A DNA stretch of 64,000 bases from Cognatundibacterium luofuense (GCF_018139685.1 NZ_JAGSPN010000009.1:62001-126000); one strand, 5' to 3'. Positions 39,267 to 48,390 are shown, numbered from the stretch's first letter. Notes: generated by a model from the letters alone, not told the origin. Numbers and translations are program-made.

Positions 39267-40033
39267 AGGCGGTGATACTGGCAGGCGGGCTGGGTACCCG
39301 CATTTCTGAAGAGACGCATTTACGTCCGAAGCCAATGATAGAAATCGGTGGACATCCGATTCTCTGGCACATCATGAAAATGTATTCCTCGCATGGTGTG
39401 AATGATTTTGTTATTTGCTGTGGCTACAAGGGCTACATCATCAAAGAGTACTTCGCAAACTACTTTTTGCATATGTCGGATGTCACTTTCGATATGCAGA
39501 ATAACAAAATGGAGGTGCATGAGCGGCATGCTGAGCCTTGGAAAGTCACACTGGTAGATACGGGCGAAGACACGATGACAGGCGGCCGTCTGAAACGAGT
39601 TGCCCGCTACCTGCAGGATGATGATGCCTTCTGCTTTACCTATGGTGATGGTGTGGCTGACCTCAATATCGGCGCTGCTATTGAGTTCCATCGTCAGCAC
39701 GGAAAACTGGCGACAGTGACGGCCGTATTGCCGCCCGGACGTTACGGTGCACTGGATCGTGACGGCGACCGGGTTGCAGGCTTCACGGAAAAACCACGCG
39801 GCGATGGTGGCTGGATTAACGGCGGATTCTTTGTATTGTCACCCAAAGTCATTTCCCTGATCGACAATGATCAGACCAGTTGGGAGGCCGCGCCACTTAA
39901 CCAGCTCGCGCAATCCGATCAGCTGATGGCATATGAACACAGCGGTTTCTGGCAGCCGATGGATACCCTGCGTGAAAAAAATCTGCTCGAAGATTTGTGG
40001 CAAAGCGGGAGCGCACCGTGGAAAAGCTGGTGA
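39263..40033 (+). CDS. rfbF: Glucose-1-phosphate cytidylyltransferase
   Basis: The protein has 256 residues. It forms CDP-glucose from glucose-1-phosphate and CTP, the entry to CDP-deoxyhexoses. The nucleotidyltransferase signature [20 protein letters not shown], then [20 protein letters not shown], and [32 protein letters not shown] are intact. The start overlaps the upstream stop by 4 bases (ATGA). Confidence 0.96.
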   Translation: MKAVILAGGLGTRISEETHLRPKPMIEIGGHPILWHIMKMYSSHGVNDFVICCGYKGYIIKEYFANYFLHMSDVTFDMQNNKMEVHERHAEPWKVTLVDTGEDTMTGGRLKRVARYLQDDDAFCFTYGDGVADLNIGAAIEFHRQHGKLATVTAVLPPGRYGALDRDGDRVAGFTEKPRGDGGWINGGFFVLSPKVISLIDNDQTSWEAAPLNQLAQSDQLMAYEHSGFWQPMDTLREKNLLEDLWQSGSAPWKSW

Positions 40034-41100
40034 TGCCTTTTCCCGATCCGCAATTCTGGCGAGGCCGGCGCGTGCTTGTGACCGGGCATACCGGGTTTAA
40101 GGGCGCATGGCTGGTCTGGTGGTTGCACAGAATGGGGGCGGAGATATCTGCATTTGCACTCCCTGCTGAGCAAACGCCGGCACTGGCAGATGTTCTTGAT
40201 ATTGAACAGCGCTGCCACGCTGCAACAATTGATCTGGCGGATGCGGAACGTGTCCGCACCTTTGTTCAGACGGTGCAGCCGGAAATTGTTTTTCATTTAG
40301 CTGCGCAAGCCCTGGTCAGACCCGGGTATCGTGACCCGGTCAGAACTTTTACCAGTAATGTCAGCGGCACCGTGCATTTGCTGGAGGCGATACGGCAGAC
40401 TCCGGGCGTGAAATCAGTCGTTTGCGTGACCACAGACAAGGTTTACGACAACATCGAACAAGCGGTGTACTACCGCGAAACTGATGCGCTGGGTGGTATG
40501 GATCCTTACAGTGCCAGTAAAGCCGCGTGTGAGCTGGTGATTCGCAGTTATCGGGATTCTTTTCTGGCAGCAGCAGGCGTCGGTGTCGCATCGGTAAGAG
40601 CTGGCAATGTGATTGGCGGTGGCGACTGGTCGGAAGATCGCCTGATTCCCGACGCGGTCAGAGCATGGCAGTCAGATGCGGTGCTGCAGATTCGGCGGCC
40701 GGATGCTGTGCGCCCGTGGCAGCATGTGCTGGAACCACTGAATGCCTATCTGGTTCTGGCAGAACGGATGACGAATAATGCCAGTCTGGCACAGGCATGG
40801 AATATTGGCCCCAGAAAAGCATTTAGCGTCCGCGATGTGATTTCGCTGGCACACAGCGCATATGGCAGCGGTGAAGTCCAGTTTGATCAAGTGGAAAGCG
40901 GTCCGCATGAGGCAGGTTTGTTAATGCTGGATGCAGGCAAAATAGCTGCAGGCTTAGGTATCGTACCCCGCTGGACGCTGGAAGAAACGGTTCAGCGTAC
41001 CATGCAATGGTACAGGGACTTCGCAACTGGCCAATCCGGCACAGCGTTATGTGAGCGTGATCTGAACGCGTTTCTGACTGTGGTATCCGACTCTGTATAA
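40018..41100 (+). CDS. rfbG: CDP-glucose 4,6-dehydratase
   Basis: The protein has 360 residues from GTG 40018, which has GGGAG 6 bases upstream; ATG 40033, overlapping the rfbF stop as TGATG-type coupling, is a close alternative. It is an extended SDR that turns CDP-glucose into CDP-4-keto-6-deoxyglucose. The NAD motif [40 protein letters not shown], the catalytic TTDKVYDN and [11 protein letters not shown] are all present, with [18 protein letters not shown] near the end. Confidence 0.95.
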   Translation: MEKLVMPFPDPQFWRGRRVLVTGHTGFKGAWLVWWLHRMGAEISAFALPAEQTPALADVLDIEQRCHAATIDLADAERVRTFVQTVQPEIVFHLAAQALVRPGYRDPVRTFTSNVSGTVHLLEAIRQTPGVKSVVCVTTDKVYDNIEQAVYYRETDALGGMDPYSASKAACELVIRSYRDSFLAAAGVGVASVRAGNVIGGGDWSEDRLIPDAVRAWQSDAVLQIRRPDAVRPWQHVLEPLNAYLVLAERMTNNASLAQAWNIGPRKAFSVRDVISLAHSAYGSGEVQFDQVESGPHEAGLLMLDAGKIAAGLGIVPRWTLEETVQRTMQWYRDFATGQSGTALCERDLNAFLTVVSDSV

Positions 41101-41111
41101 GGAATCTGATC

Positions 41112-41693
41112 ATGAGTGCTGAGCGTTTTGAACTGATCGAAACTCCTATGGCGGGACTGCATCTGATTCAGCGCGCTGTGCTGGGTGATCAGCGCGGCTC
41201 GCTCAGTCGCTTGTTTTGTCCGGATGATCTGGCAGTGTTCGGCTGGCAATGGCCGGTTGCACAGGTAAATCACAGCTATTCGCGACAATGCGGGACAGTG
41301 CGTGGCTTGCATATGCAATTACCCCCGCATTCGGAAGCAAAGCTTGTTACCTGTCTGCGTGGTGCAGTCTGGGATGTAGCGGTTGATCTGCGAGCAGGTT
41401 CGGCGACGTTTATGCAATGGCAGGCGGTGCAACTGAGCGCAGAGAATGCATGCTCGTATCTGATACCTCCGGGGTTTGCGCATGGTTTTCAAACCCTGAC
41501 TGATGACGCAGAGTTGTTGTATTGCCACAGCCATCCGTATGTCGCTGAAGCGGAGTTCGGCGTGCATTACCGTGAACCCAGGCTTGAAATACCATGGCCG
41601 TTACCAGTGACAGAAACATCGCGCAAAGACCGTGCCTATCTTTATTTACCTCAGGAATTTACCGGATTCAATTATGAAATGCCGCCATTGTGA
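41112..41693 (+). CDS. RmlC-like sugar 3,5-epimerase family protein
   Basis: The protein has 193 residues with the cupin fold of dTDP-4-dehydrorhamnose 3,5-epimerase. The catalytic-His segment GTVRGLHMQLPPHSEAKLVT and the IPPGFAHGFQTLTDDAELLY segment are visible. In this cluster the substrate is more likely CDP-4-keto-6-deoxyhexose than a dTDP sugar, because rfbF and rfbG precede it and no dTDP genes are present. Whether it epimerises C3, C5 or both cannot be told. It overlaps the next gene by 20 bases. Confidence 0.85.
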   Translation: MSAERFELIETPMAGLHLIQRAVLGDQRGSLSRLFCPDDLAVFGWQWPVAQVNHSYSRQCGTVRGLHMQLPPHSEAKLVTCLRGAVWDVAVDLRAGSATFMQWQAVQLSAENACSYLIPPGFAHGFQTLTDDAELLYCHSHPYVAEAEFGVHYREPRLEIPWPLPVTETSRKDRAYLYLPQEFTGFNYEMPPL

Positions 41694-42900
41694 TGCTTCG
41701 CTGACGCATTCTTTTCTGGACTTAGGGAGTGCGCCGCCGAGCAATGCCTACCTTCGCCACGAGCAGTTATCCGGGCCGGAAAGCTGGTTGCCGCTGCGTA
41801 TGCTGGTGTGCGATCAGTGCTGGCTGGTACAGACGGAAGATTTTGCAGGGCGCGAATTACTGTTCGATGCTGACTACGCTTATTTCAGTTCGTGCTCCAG
41901 CAGCTGGCTGGCACATGCAAAGCAGTTTGTCAGTGATGCCGTACGAAAGCTGAACCTCACGGCGCAGCATTGTGTTGTTGAGATCGCTGCCAATGATGGC
42001 TACCTGCTGCAATTTGTGCAGCAAGCCGGCATACGCTGTCTGGGTGTGGAGCCTACTGCCAGTACCGCCGCATCTGCCCGCGAAAAAGGTATTCCTGTTC
42101 GTGAAGTTTTCTTCGGACGTGAAACTGCGCGCCAGTTAGCAGAAGAAGGGTGGGCAGCGGATCTGATGGTGGCGAACAATGTGCTGGCTCATGTACCGGA
42201 TATCAACGATTTTGCTGCTGGCTTCGCAACGCTGCTGAAACCCACAGGTGCAGTCAGTTTCGAATTTCCGCATCTGCTGAATATGGTGCAACTGAATCAG
42301 TTTGATACGGCTTATCACGAGCATTTTTCTTATCTGTCACTACATGCTGTGCAACGTATCCTGCAACAACAGGGCTTGCAGATTTTTAACGTGGAACATT
42401 TAGCAACCCATGGCGGCAGTCTGCGGGTGTGGGCGCAACATGTGCAAAGCGGCGTGCATGCAGTGAGTGAGGCCGTGGACGCGACGCTGACAACCGAAAA
42501 AGAGGCCGGCATGCTGACAAGCGATTTTTATTCAGCGGCGCAGCGTCGTGCAGAAAATGCAAAGAACGGCTTACTGAAGGCGCTGATCGCATTGCGGGAA
42601 CAGGGATTGCGGGTTGCTGCTTACGGAGCTGCAGCCAAAGGCAATACGCTGCTGAATTTTGCCGGAGTTCGCCCTGATCTGATTACTTGTGTTGCCGACC
42701 TGAGCCCCGGAAAGCAAGGCAAATATTTGCCGGGTAGCAGGATTCCTATCGTGACACCGGCGCAAATGCTGGCAGCAAAGCCGGATGTTGTCCTGATTCT
42801 GCCATGGAATCTGGAAACGGAAATCACCCGTGATCTTGCGCTTATCCGTGAATGGGGAGGGCGGTTTGCAATCGCAATTCCCGAATGGAAAATCTGGTGA
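41674..42900 (+). CDS. Zinc-finger NDP-sugar C-methyltransferase
   Basis: The protein has 408 residues from ATG 41674, where MKCRHCDASLTHSFLDLG starts the family. It has the three-part layout of TylC3/KijD1-type sugar C-3 methyltransferases: N-terminal zinc-binding domain (CRHC ... CDQCW), a SAM-binding Rossmann core (VVEIAANDGYLLQFVQQAGI), the catalytic-region motif YHEHFSYLS, and a C-terminal domain (VAAYGAAAKGNTLLNFAGVR, LPWNLETEI). It would add a methyl branch to a keto-deoxysugar. Substrate CDP-4-keto-6-deoxyhexose is inferred. Confidence 0.87.
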   Translation: MKCRHCDASLTHSFLDLGSAPPSNAYLRHEQLSGPESWLPLRMLVCDQCWLVQTEDFAGRELLFDADYAYFSSCSSSWLAHAKQFVSDAVRKLNLTAQHCVVEIAANDGYLLQFVQQAGIRCLGVEPTASTAASAREKGIPVREVFFGRETARQLAEEGWAADLMVANNVLAHVPDINDFAAGFATLLKPTGAVSFEFPHLLNMVQLNQFDTAYHEHFSYLSLHAVQRILQQQGLQIFNVEHLATHGGSLRVWAQHVQSGVHAVSEAVDATLTTEKEAGMLTSDFYSAAQRRAENAKNGLLKALIALREQGLRVAAYGAAAKGNTLLNFAGVRPDLITCVADLSPGKQGKYLPGSRIPIVTPAQMLAAKPDVVLILPWNLETEITRDLALIREWGGRFAIAIPEWKIW

Positions 42901-42909
42901 GGAGACAGC

Positions 42910-43398
42910 ATGATCATCATACATCCTGATGCACGTGTTTCAGCGCTGGCCGATATTGAAGATTCTGTTCGCGGTACGCGGATTGAAGTCGGTGCGCGCT
43001 CCGTCATTGACAGCTTTGTCAAGATCAAGCCAGCGGGTGGCAACGGCGATTTAGTCATCGGTGAACGAACCGTCATTAATTCCGGCTGCGTGCTGTACAC
43101 CGGTCAGGGGTTGCGAATCGGGAACGATGTGGCCATCGCCGCTAACTGCACATTTGCACCGGTTAATCATGCCTATCAGGATAAAAGCCGTCCGATCAAT
43201 CAGCAGGGGTTTTTACCTGGCAAAGGCGGTATTGTGATTGAAGACGATGTCTGGATCGGTGCCAACTGTGTAGTGCTGGATGGCGCGGTGTTACGGCAGG
43301 GGTGCGTCGTTGGTGCGGGCTCCGTTGTGCGTGGTGAGGTGGCTGCGTATACCATCGTCGCGGGTAATCCTGTACGCCAGATCGGTGAGCGTCACTAA
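42910..43398 (+). CDS. Hexapeptide-repeat acyltransferase
   Basis: The protein has 162 residues with left-handed beta-helix repeats (HPDARVSALADIEDSVRGTR, IGNDVAIAANCTFAPVNHAY, IEDDVWIGANCVVLDGAVLR, GCVVGAGSVVRGEVAAYTIV, AGNPVRQIG). The NHAY and DDVWIG motifs are those of the NodL/WbbJ group of sugar O-acetyltransferases. It probably acetylates the sugar made by the cluster. GGAGACAGC precedes the start. Confidence 0.88.
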   Translation: MIIIHPDARVSALADIEDSVRGTRIEVGARSVIDSFVKIKPAGGNGDLVIGERTVINSGCVLYTGQGLRIGNDVAIAANCTFAPVNHAYQDKSRPINQQGFLPGKGGIVIEDDVWIGANCVVLDGAVLRQGCVVGAGSVVRGEVAAYTIVAGNPVRQIGERH

Positions 43399-43435
43399 TA
43401 CATGCTGACGTCAACATGCAGTTAGCGTCCGGGTT

Positions 43436-44278
43436 ATGGTCACACTTAATATGAATACTTCAGAAGTCCTTCACGCAACCATCATCGGTGGTCAGGGGTT
43501 TGTTGGTCAGCGTCTTTTTCATTATCTGACTGAGCAAGGCTGGAATTGCTGGGTTCCGCAAAAAAATGACCCTGAACTATTTGAGCGTCCTCTGGGCTAT
43601 GTCTTTTATTGCGCCGGCCTGACGGCGGATTACGCCAGACGCAGCTTTGATACAGTGGATGCACATGTCAGCTTGCTCAATGCGGTATTGCACAGAGCTG
43701 AGTTTGCGTCACTGGTTTATCTGTCATCAACGCGCTTATATGACGGCTTACAGAAAGATTGTGTTTCTGAATCCGATAACCTGACCGTCAATCCTGCGAA
43801 CCCACGTCACATTTATGATTTGTCGAAGGCGCTGGGGGAGGCATTATGTGTCAGTGCCAGTCTGGGTAAAGCAAAAGTGGCGCGGCTTTCCTGTGTATAT
43901 CAGGATGCACAGGATGCTGATGGTTTCTTGCCGCAATTGCTGCGCTCAGTCATTGATCATCGTGGGCAGGGAAGCCTGACGATGGAAACGTCCGCAGCGT
44001 TCGCACGGGATTACGTCAGTCTGGATGATGTGGTGCGGGGTTTGGTGGATATCTGCGTGCATGGCCGCGAGAAAATTTACAATCTCGCCAGCGGTGAAAA
44101 TATCTCCAACGCTGATTTGTTTGATCTGATCCATGACCTGACCGGCGTTGAAGTTATCCCTGCATCTGCAGCGCAGCCAGGGAGTTCGCCAGTCATTAAC
44201 ATGCAGTGTTTTGTGACTGAATTCGGATGGCAGCCTGCCTCCTTGCGAACACGTTTATCTACTTTACTGAAAGCCTGA
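43436..44278 (+). CDS. NAD-dependent epimerase/dehydratase (SDR) family protein
   Basis: The protein has 280 residues and is an extended SDR: NAD motif IIGGQGFVGQRLFHYL, VYLSSTRLYDG, catalytic YDLSKALGEAL (YxxxK), and LASGENISNADLFDLIHDLT. In the cluster it is the only candidate for reducing the 4-keto group after methylation. ATG 43436 is used; ATG 43451 is possible. The last 50 bases lie beside the next gene's start. Confidence 0.85.
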   Translation: MVTLNMNTSEVLHATIIGGQGFVGQRLFHYLTEQGWNCWVPQKNDPELFERPLGYVFYCAGLTADYARRSFDTVDAHVSLLNAVLHRAEFASLVYLSSTRLYDGLQKDCVSESDNLTVNPANPRHIYDLSKALGEALCVSASLGKAKVARLSCVYQDAQDADGFLPQLLRSVIDHRGQGSLTMETSAAFARDYVSLDDVVRGLVDICVHGREKIYNLASGENISNADLFDLIHDLTGVEVIPASAAQPGSSPVINMQCFVTEFGWQPASLRTRLSTLLKA

Positions 44279-44280
44279 AT

Positions 44281-44940
44281 ATGCTGACTCTGGTGCGTTC
44301 AAACCGCGACCATCTGACGAATTATGTTATACGCCAGTTAGCGCAATTTTTTCCTGATGGTACCGAAGAGCATTTGCTTATGAGTCAGATCAGTCGTGAT
44401 CTGGACGAGGCGCTCGGGCGGTTACAGGTTTGCATCAACGCGGTACGGATGTGGCGTGAGAATGAATTCGATTTCCTGCATTCCAGTCAGTACACGATAT
44501 TTCTGTACTTTCTGGCCAATACCATCTGGCGTAATGGCGGCGATAAAGTCCTTTGTACGAAGTTGTTTTATCTGAACAAGACGTTGAACGGTATTGATCT
44601 GTTTTATGAAGTTGAGATGCCGTCGGTGTTTTTTATCGGACACTCTGTCGGCATCGTCCTGGCGAAGGCGACTTATTCTGATTATCTGGTGTTGTATCAG
44701 AACTCAACAGTGGGCAAGAATCACGGTGTTGCACCTGTACTGGAGGAGGGCGTCGTGATGTATCCGAATACGGCTGTTATCGGCCGTTGCCATGTTGCCA
44801 CTGGCAGTGTGATCGGGCAGGGCGTCAGTGTGGTTAATCAGGATACGCCGGGTCATTGTCTGGTGTTTCAGGGGCACGGCGGTGAACTGGTGTTTCGCAA
44901 TAACGAGCGCCCGATACTGGCGGACATATTTCGCTTGTAA
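44281..44940 (+). CDS. Serine acetyltransferase-like hexapeptide transferase
   Basis: The protein has 219 residues from ATG 44281. An N-terminal helical domain (LAQFFPDGTEEHLLMSQISR, FLYFLANTIWRNGGDKVLC) is followed by a beta-helix with FIGHSVGIVLAKATYSDYLV and VAPVLEEGVVMYPNTAVIGR. It resembles CysE-type transferases but the true cysE is elsewhere in the window, and the conserved GGTS loop is not seen here. It closes the sugar cluster, 2 bases after the SDR gene, so it may acylate the sugar with an acetyl or other group. Confidence 0.8.
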   Translation: MLTLVRSNRDHLTNYVIRQLAQFFPDGTEEHLLMSQISRDLDEALGRLQVCINAVRMWRENEFDFLHSSQYTIFLYFLANTIWRNGGDKVLCTKLFYLNKTLNGIDLFYEVEMPSVFFIGHSVGIVLAKATYSDYLVLYQNSTVGKNHGVAPVLEEGVVMYPNTAVIGRCHVATGSVIGQGVSVVNQDTPGHCLVFQGHGGELVFRNNERPILADIFRL

Positions 44941-44943
44941 CCT

Positions 44944-45090
44944 GGGGTCCGAAAGCATTCGCCATGACACCAAAATGCCCTGAAATGCCCCAAATGCGGA
45001 TTTCAGCATGGCGATCTGGCGGTCGTCAGCAGAAACTCTGGCTCTCAGAAAAATACAAATGCGGATATCTGCACAATGCCGGTCGCCGGA
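44944..45090 (+). repeat. Dispersed intergenic repeat, copy C
   Basis: This is the fullest copy. AAATGCGGATTTCAGCATGG begins at 44992, the core CGATCTGGCGGTCGTCAGC, AGAAACTCTGGCTCTCAGAAA runs from 45012 (written in two parts), and a second AAATGCGGATATCTGCA follows at 45057. It lies between the ends of the sugar cluster (plus) and the diguanylate cyclase gene (minus). The rest of the 318-base gap holds one terminator. Confidence 0.72.
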
Positions 45091-45162
45091 TTGCGATAGA
45101 AGACTGACTGTGAACAGCGCCAGTCTGAAGACCCTGGATGAATTCATTGTTGAATAACAAAG

Positions 45163-45191
45163 AAAAAACCGGTGCTGAACACCGGTTTTTT
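45163..45191. terminator. Bidirectional intrinsic terminator
   Basis: AAAAAACCGGTG pairs with CACCGGTTTTTT around the loop CTGAA, giving a T-run on both strands. It can end the sugar cluster on plus and the diguanylate cyclase gene on minus. Confidence 0.9.
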
Positions 45192-45258
45192 CAGTTGCTA
45201 TTTGGCGGCCCGAATTGCGCAGCGCGGATGGACGCAGTGTTTTGTCTTGGTCAGCGGA

Positions 45259-46890
45259 CTATGCTGCCAGTACAACCTTGTTCTTCCCGGTACGCTTGGC
45301 TTCATACATTGCCTGATCTGCACGCTGGATCAGCGATTCCTGAGTCTCATGAGGTTTGCGCAATGCCACGCCGCAACTGAAAGTGATGAACAAACGCTGA
45401 TCGTTGGCTGTGAAGAAGTGCGTAGTCAGCTCGCGCTGTACTCTGGTCATGGCCTGCGCCGCTTCTTCCGGCGAGGTATCAGGCATGATGATCACAAACT
45501 CTTCGCCGCCATAACGGGCGACGGCATCAATTGAGCGCAGGGTTTGCTTTACGATGCGGACGAGGTGAATCAGCGCTTCATCACCAGCGGCATGGCCGTG
45601 TGTATCGTTGAGGCGTTTGAAGTTATCCAGATCCAGCAACGCTACGCATAAAGGCGTGCGGCGACGGTCAGCGCGGTCCGCTTCACGTTCAAACAAGTCA
45701 TCCATGCCACGACGATTCAGGCTGCCGGTCAGCTGATCTTCGCGCACCATTTCACTCATTTGCTCCAGCTTTTGCTCCAGATCTTTGATCTTGGCTTCCG
45801 CTTCGGTAACTTGCTTTTGCGCAGCAACGATCACGTCGCGTGAGCGCAGCGTTTCATTGTGTACGGTGCGGGTTTCCTGCACGATATCGCCAATCAGGTG
45901 CTGCAGTTCAGCCGGATTGCGAACCTGCGTGATTTGCGCAGCATAGCCATCCATTTTGTTCTGATATTGTCCGGTACTTTTCGCCATGGCATCCAGCCGG
46001 TCCAGAAAAGCCTTCATCATATTTTTGACGGAGGTTCTGGATTCTTCGATGCTGGACTTCAGCGTACCTTGTTTGTAAATCACATCCTTCAGACTGCGCG
46101 TGGCTTCCTGCAGTGCACGATGATCCAGCGGTCCGGCAATCAGTGCCTTTACCACTTCAATCTGACCACGTATCCAGCTGTCACTTTCGAGCAAATCGTG
46201 AATATTGCTCAGCAGTAAATCAAACAAGCGCAGCAGTAACTCCTGCTGTTCAGCAACGTCACCGCTTTGCAGTTCAATCTGAAAACACAATTGCTTGAGA
46301 CGGTTACCGATATCGTTCAGCTCAGGTTCACTGGCCGCATTTCGTACTGCCATGCCCAGTGATTCTGATTCATTCGCCAGATCAGGCAGGGGGCGCAGCA
46401 ATGCGCACAGCGCCAGCGTCAGCGTGCGGTACAACAAGTCTTTCAATAGACGCTGACGGTTATCATCCGCTGCAACATTAACAGGGGCGGCAGCCACTAC
46501 CGGCGCGGACGCTGCTGCTGGCACTAAAGGCGCAGCAGATGCACTGATGGCCGGTGCAGTGGTTAAATGCTCGGTGAGCCGGTCCAGCGTTTTTTGGTAA
46601 TCTTCCCAGTTTCCGGCTTGTGCGGCGCGCACCAGACGGTTGCCAAAAGTCGACAATTCTCCTTTGCTGCGTAGCATGCTGTCGGCAAAACCTGCCAGCA
46701 GGTTTTCTGCAACAGATGCACCGCCCGCGGCAGGTGCTGTACTGCTGTCAGCATCCGTACCCGCAATTTCGTTATACAGTTTGGAGTAAGCTTCCGGCGT
46801 TGGCGCAATGCGTTGTGCTGCAAGTTGACGTATCGTTTCTTTGGCGATGTCAGCAGGAGTTTTCTGGGACGACGTGAATTTTTTGAACAT
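45259..46890 (-). CDS. GGDEF-domain diguanylate cyclase
   Basis: The protein has 543 residues. The N-terminal ~370 residues are helical without a recognised sensor (DIAKETIRQLAAQRIAPTPE) and no membrane helix is seen, so it is probably cytoplasmic. A coiled coil (EAKIKDLEQKLEQMSEMVRE) joins a C-terminal GGDEF domain with active site ARYGGEEFVIIMPD (GGEEF at about 463-467) and an intact inhibitory site RSID five residues before it. It makes c-di-GMP, which could act on the YcgR protein in this window. Confidence 0.93.
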   Translation of the reverse strand: MFKKFTSSQKTPADIAKETIRQLAAQRIAPTPEAYSKLYNEIAGTDADSSTAPAAGGASVAENLLAGFADSMLRSKGELSTFGNRLVRAAQAGNWEDYQKTLDRLTEHLTTAPAISASAAPLVPAAASAPVVAAAPVNVAADDNRQRLLKDLLYRTLTLALCALLRPLPDLANESESLGMAVRNAASEPELNDIGNRLKQLCFQIELQSGDVAEQQELLLRLFDLLLSNIHDLLESDSWIRGQIEVVKALIAGPLDHRALQEATRSLKDVIYKQGTLKSSIEESRTSVKNMMKAFLDRLDAMAKSTGQYQNKMDGYAAQITQVRNPAELQHLIGDIVQETRTVHNETLRSRDVIVAAQKQVTEAEAKIKDLEQKLEQMSEMVREDQLTGSLNRRGMDDLFEREADRADRRRTPLCVALLDLDNFKRLNDTHGHAAGDEALIHLVRIVKQTLRSIDAVARYGGEEFVIIMPDTSPEEAAQAMTRVQRELTTHFFTANDQRLFITFSCGVALRKPHETQESLIQRADQAMYEAKRTGKNKVVLAA

Positions 46891-46918
46891 AGAGTGACTT
46901 CAGGTCGGGAGCCGGATC

Positions 46919-46958
46919 AAAGAAAACGGCATGGTATGCGATTGTTGCATACCATGCC
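46919..46958 (-). terminator. Terminator-like hairpin between the response regulator and diguanylate cyclase genes
   Basis: A perfect 12-bp stem GGCATGGTATGC / GCATACCATGCC with a 7-base loop is followed on the minus strand by GTTTTCTTT. It would end or attenuate transcription from the response regulator into the cyclase gene. Confidence 0.72.
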
Positions 46959-46993
46959 CGTTTCAGGATAGTCCATTTTGCCCGAGCTGTCGC

Positions 46994-47653
46994 TTACTCG
47001 ACAAGTTGATTCTTGATCGCGTAATGCGTCAGTTCTGCGTTATGGCGCAGCTTCATTTTCAGCAAAATACGCGAACGGTATTCACTGATGGTTTTTACAG
47101 ACAGTGATAAATCTTTGGCGATATCACTGACAGATTTCCCGGAGGCAATCATCGTCAGTGTCTGAAACTCGCGGTCAGATAAGGATTTATGCGGCGCGTC
47201 TTCATGTTCCTGATTCAGATTATTCGCCAGCTCCTGCGCCAGTTGCGGCGTGATGTATTTGAGTCCGGTTGCGACCTGACGGATCGCCTGCAATAAATCT
47301 GCAGTGCTGCATTGTTTGCTCAGATAACCGGATGCTCCGGCTTTCAGCGCACGGATTGCATACTGATCTTCGCGATGCATCGAAAAAATCAGAATATTGG
47401 CATCGGGTTTTTCAGTTTTAATTTGCTTCAGGACTTCAATCCCGTTTTTATCATTCAGTGTGATATCCAGCAGCATGACACTGAAAGGCATTTGACGCGC
47501 GAAGCGGATAGCCTCAATACCAGAAGCTGTTTCGGCAACGATCGTCATATCCTGTGTTCCGGCGACCAGGCTCTTCATCCCTTCACGGACGATGGGGTGA
47601 TCATCAACAATTATCAGTTTGATGGGGGCGTTTTCAGTCATTCGGAAATCCAT
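46994..47653 (-). CDS. NarL/FixJ-family response regulator
   Basis: The protein has 219 residues (start ATG 47653; ATG 47641 is possible). The receiver domain has acidic pocket VDDHPIVREG, phosphoacceptor Asp in MLLDITLNDKNG, and GASGYLSKQ with the conserved Lys. The C-terminal LuxR-type HTH reads LSDREFQTLTMIASGKSVSD, IAKDLSLSVKTISEYRSRIL. No histidine kinase gene is nearby, so it is an orphan regulator; the target is unknown. Confidence 0.93.
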   Translation of the reverse strand: MDFRMTENAPIKLIIVDDHPIVREGMKSLVAGTQDMTIVAETASGIEAIRFARQMPFSVMLLDITLNDKNGIEVLKQIKTEKPDANILIFSMHREDQYAIRALKAGASGYLSKQCSTADLLQAIRQVATGLKYITPQLAQELANNLNQEHEDAPHKSLSDREFQTLTMIASGKSVSDIAKDLSLSVKTISEYRSRILLKMKLRHNAELTHYAIKNQLVE

Positions 47654-47832
47654 TTTTGTCGGTCAGATAACAGCAAAGCTGCAGTTGGCGGTAAGATACA
47701 CGGCAGAAGCATTGCCGCCAACGTCAGCGTTACTTAATCGCTCAGACGAGCAGTACTTTATTTTATAAGGCTTGCGCAAGCTCTGGTAAGCGATTGCGAT
47801 GATATTTGATCTAGTTCGGATGTTTGAAAAAA

Positions 47833-48390
47833 ATGAGCAAAGCATTTGTGAAAGAAAGTGATCAGGATGACGACGATGATTTCGGCGCACCTGCGATTCC
47901 GGCCGGAAGTAAAAACTACATGACACCGGAAGGACATCGCCGGATGCGGGAGGAGTTTTTGCATCTGATGGATGTCGAGCGTCCTGAAGTTGTCAGCATT
48001 GTTTCCTGGGCCGCTTCTAACGGTGACCGTTCTGAAAATGGTGATTATCTGTACGGTAAGCGCCGCCTGCGAGAAATCGACCGGCGTATTCGTTTTCTGA
48101 CAAAACGTCTGGATAAGGCGGAGGTCGTTGATCCCGGCATTCATCATGGCTCTGATCAGGTGTTCTTCGGCGCAATGGTTACTTATGAAAATCAGGATGG
48201 TGACGAGAACACGATTACCATCGTCGGTATCGATGAGTTTGATCCCTTGCAGGGAAAAATCAGCTGGATTGCGCCGGTTGCGCGCGCACTGACGAAGTCC
48301 CGCATTGGCGATACCGTGATACTGCGCACACCTTCCGGTATTGAAGAACTGACGATTCTGGATGTTACTTACCCGCAACCCGTTTCCTGA
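47833..48390 (+). CDS. greB: Transcript cleavage factor GreB
   Basis: The protein has 185 residues. An N-terminal coiled coil with YMTPEGHRRMREEFLHLMDV and RREIDRRIRFLTKRLDKAEV (quoted loosely: LREIDRRIRFLTKRLDKAEV) precedes the C-terminal FKBP-like domain (ITIVGIDEFDPLQGKISWIA, VARALTKSRIGDTVILRTP). It rescues backtracked RNA polymerase. ATG 47833 is chosen over TTG 47824. The acidic N-terminal insert DQDDDDDFGAPA is typical of betaproteobacterial GreB. Confidence 0.92.
   Translation: MSKAFVKESDQDDDDDFGAPAIPAGSKNYMTPEGHRRMREEFLHLMDVERPEVVSIVSWAASNGDRSENGDYLYGKRRLREIDRRIRFLTKRLDKAEVVDPGIHHGSDQVFFGAMVTYENQDGDENTITIVGIDEFDPLQGKISWIAPVARALTKSRIGDTVILRTPSGIEELTILDVTYPQPVS

Noticed and set aside
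36950-44940. Horizontal island or prophage
   Set aside because: The glycan cluster starts in an AT-rich spacer, but no integrase, transposase, tRNA junction or flanking direct repeat was found.
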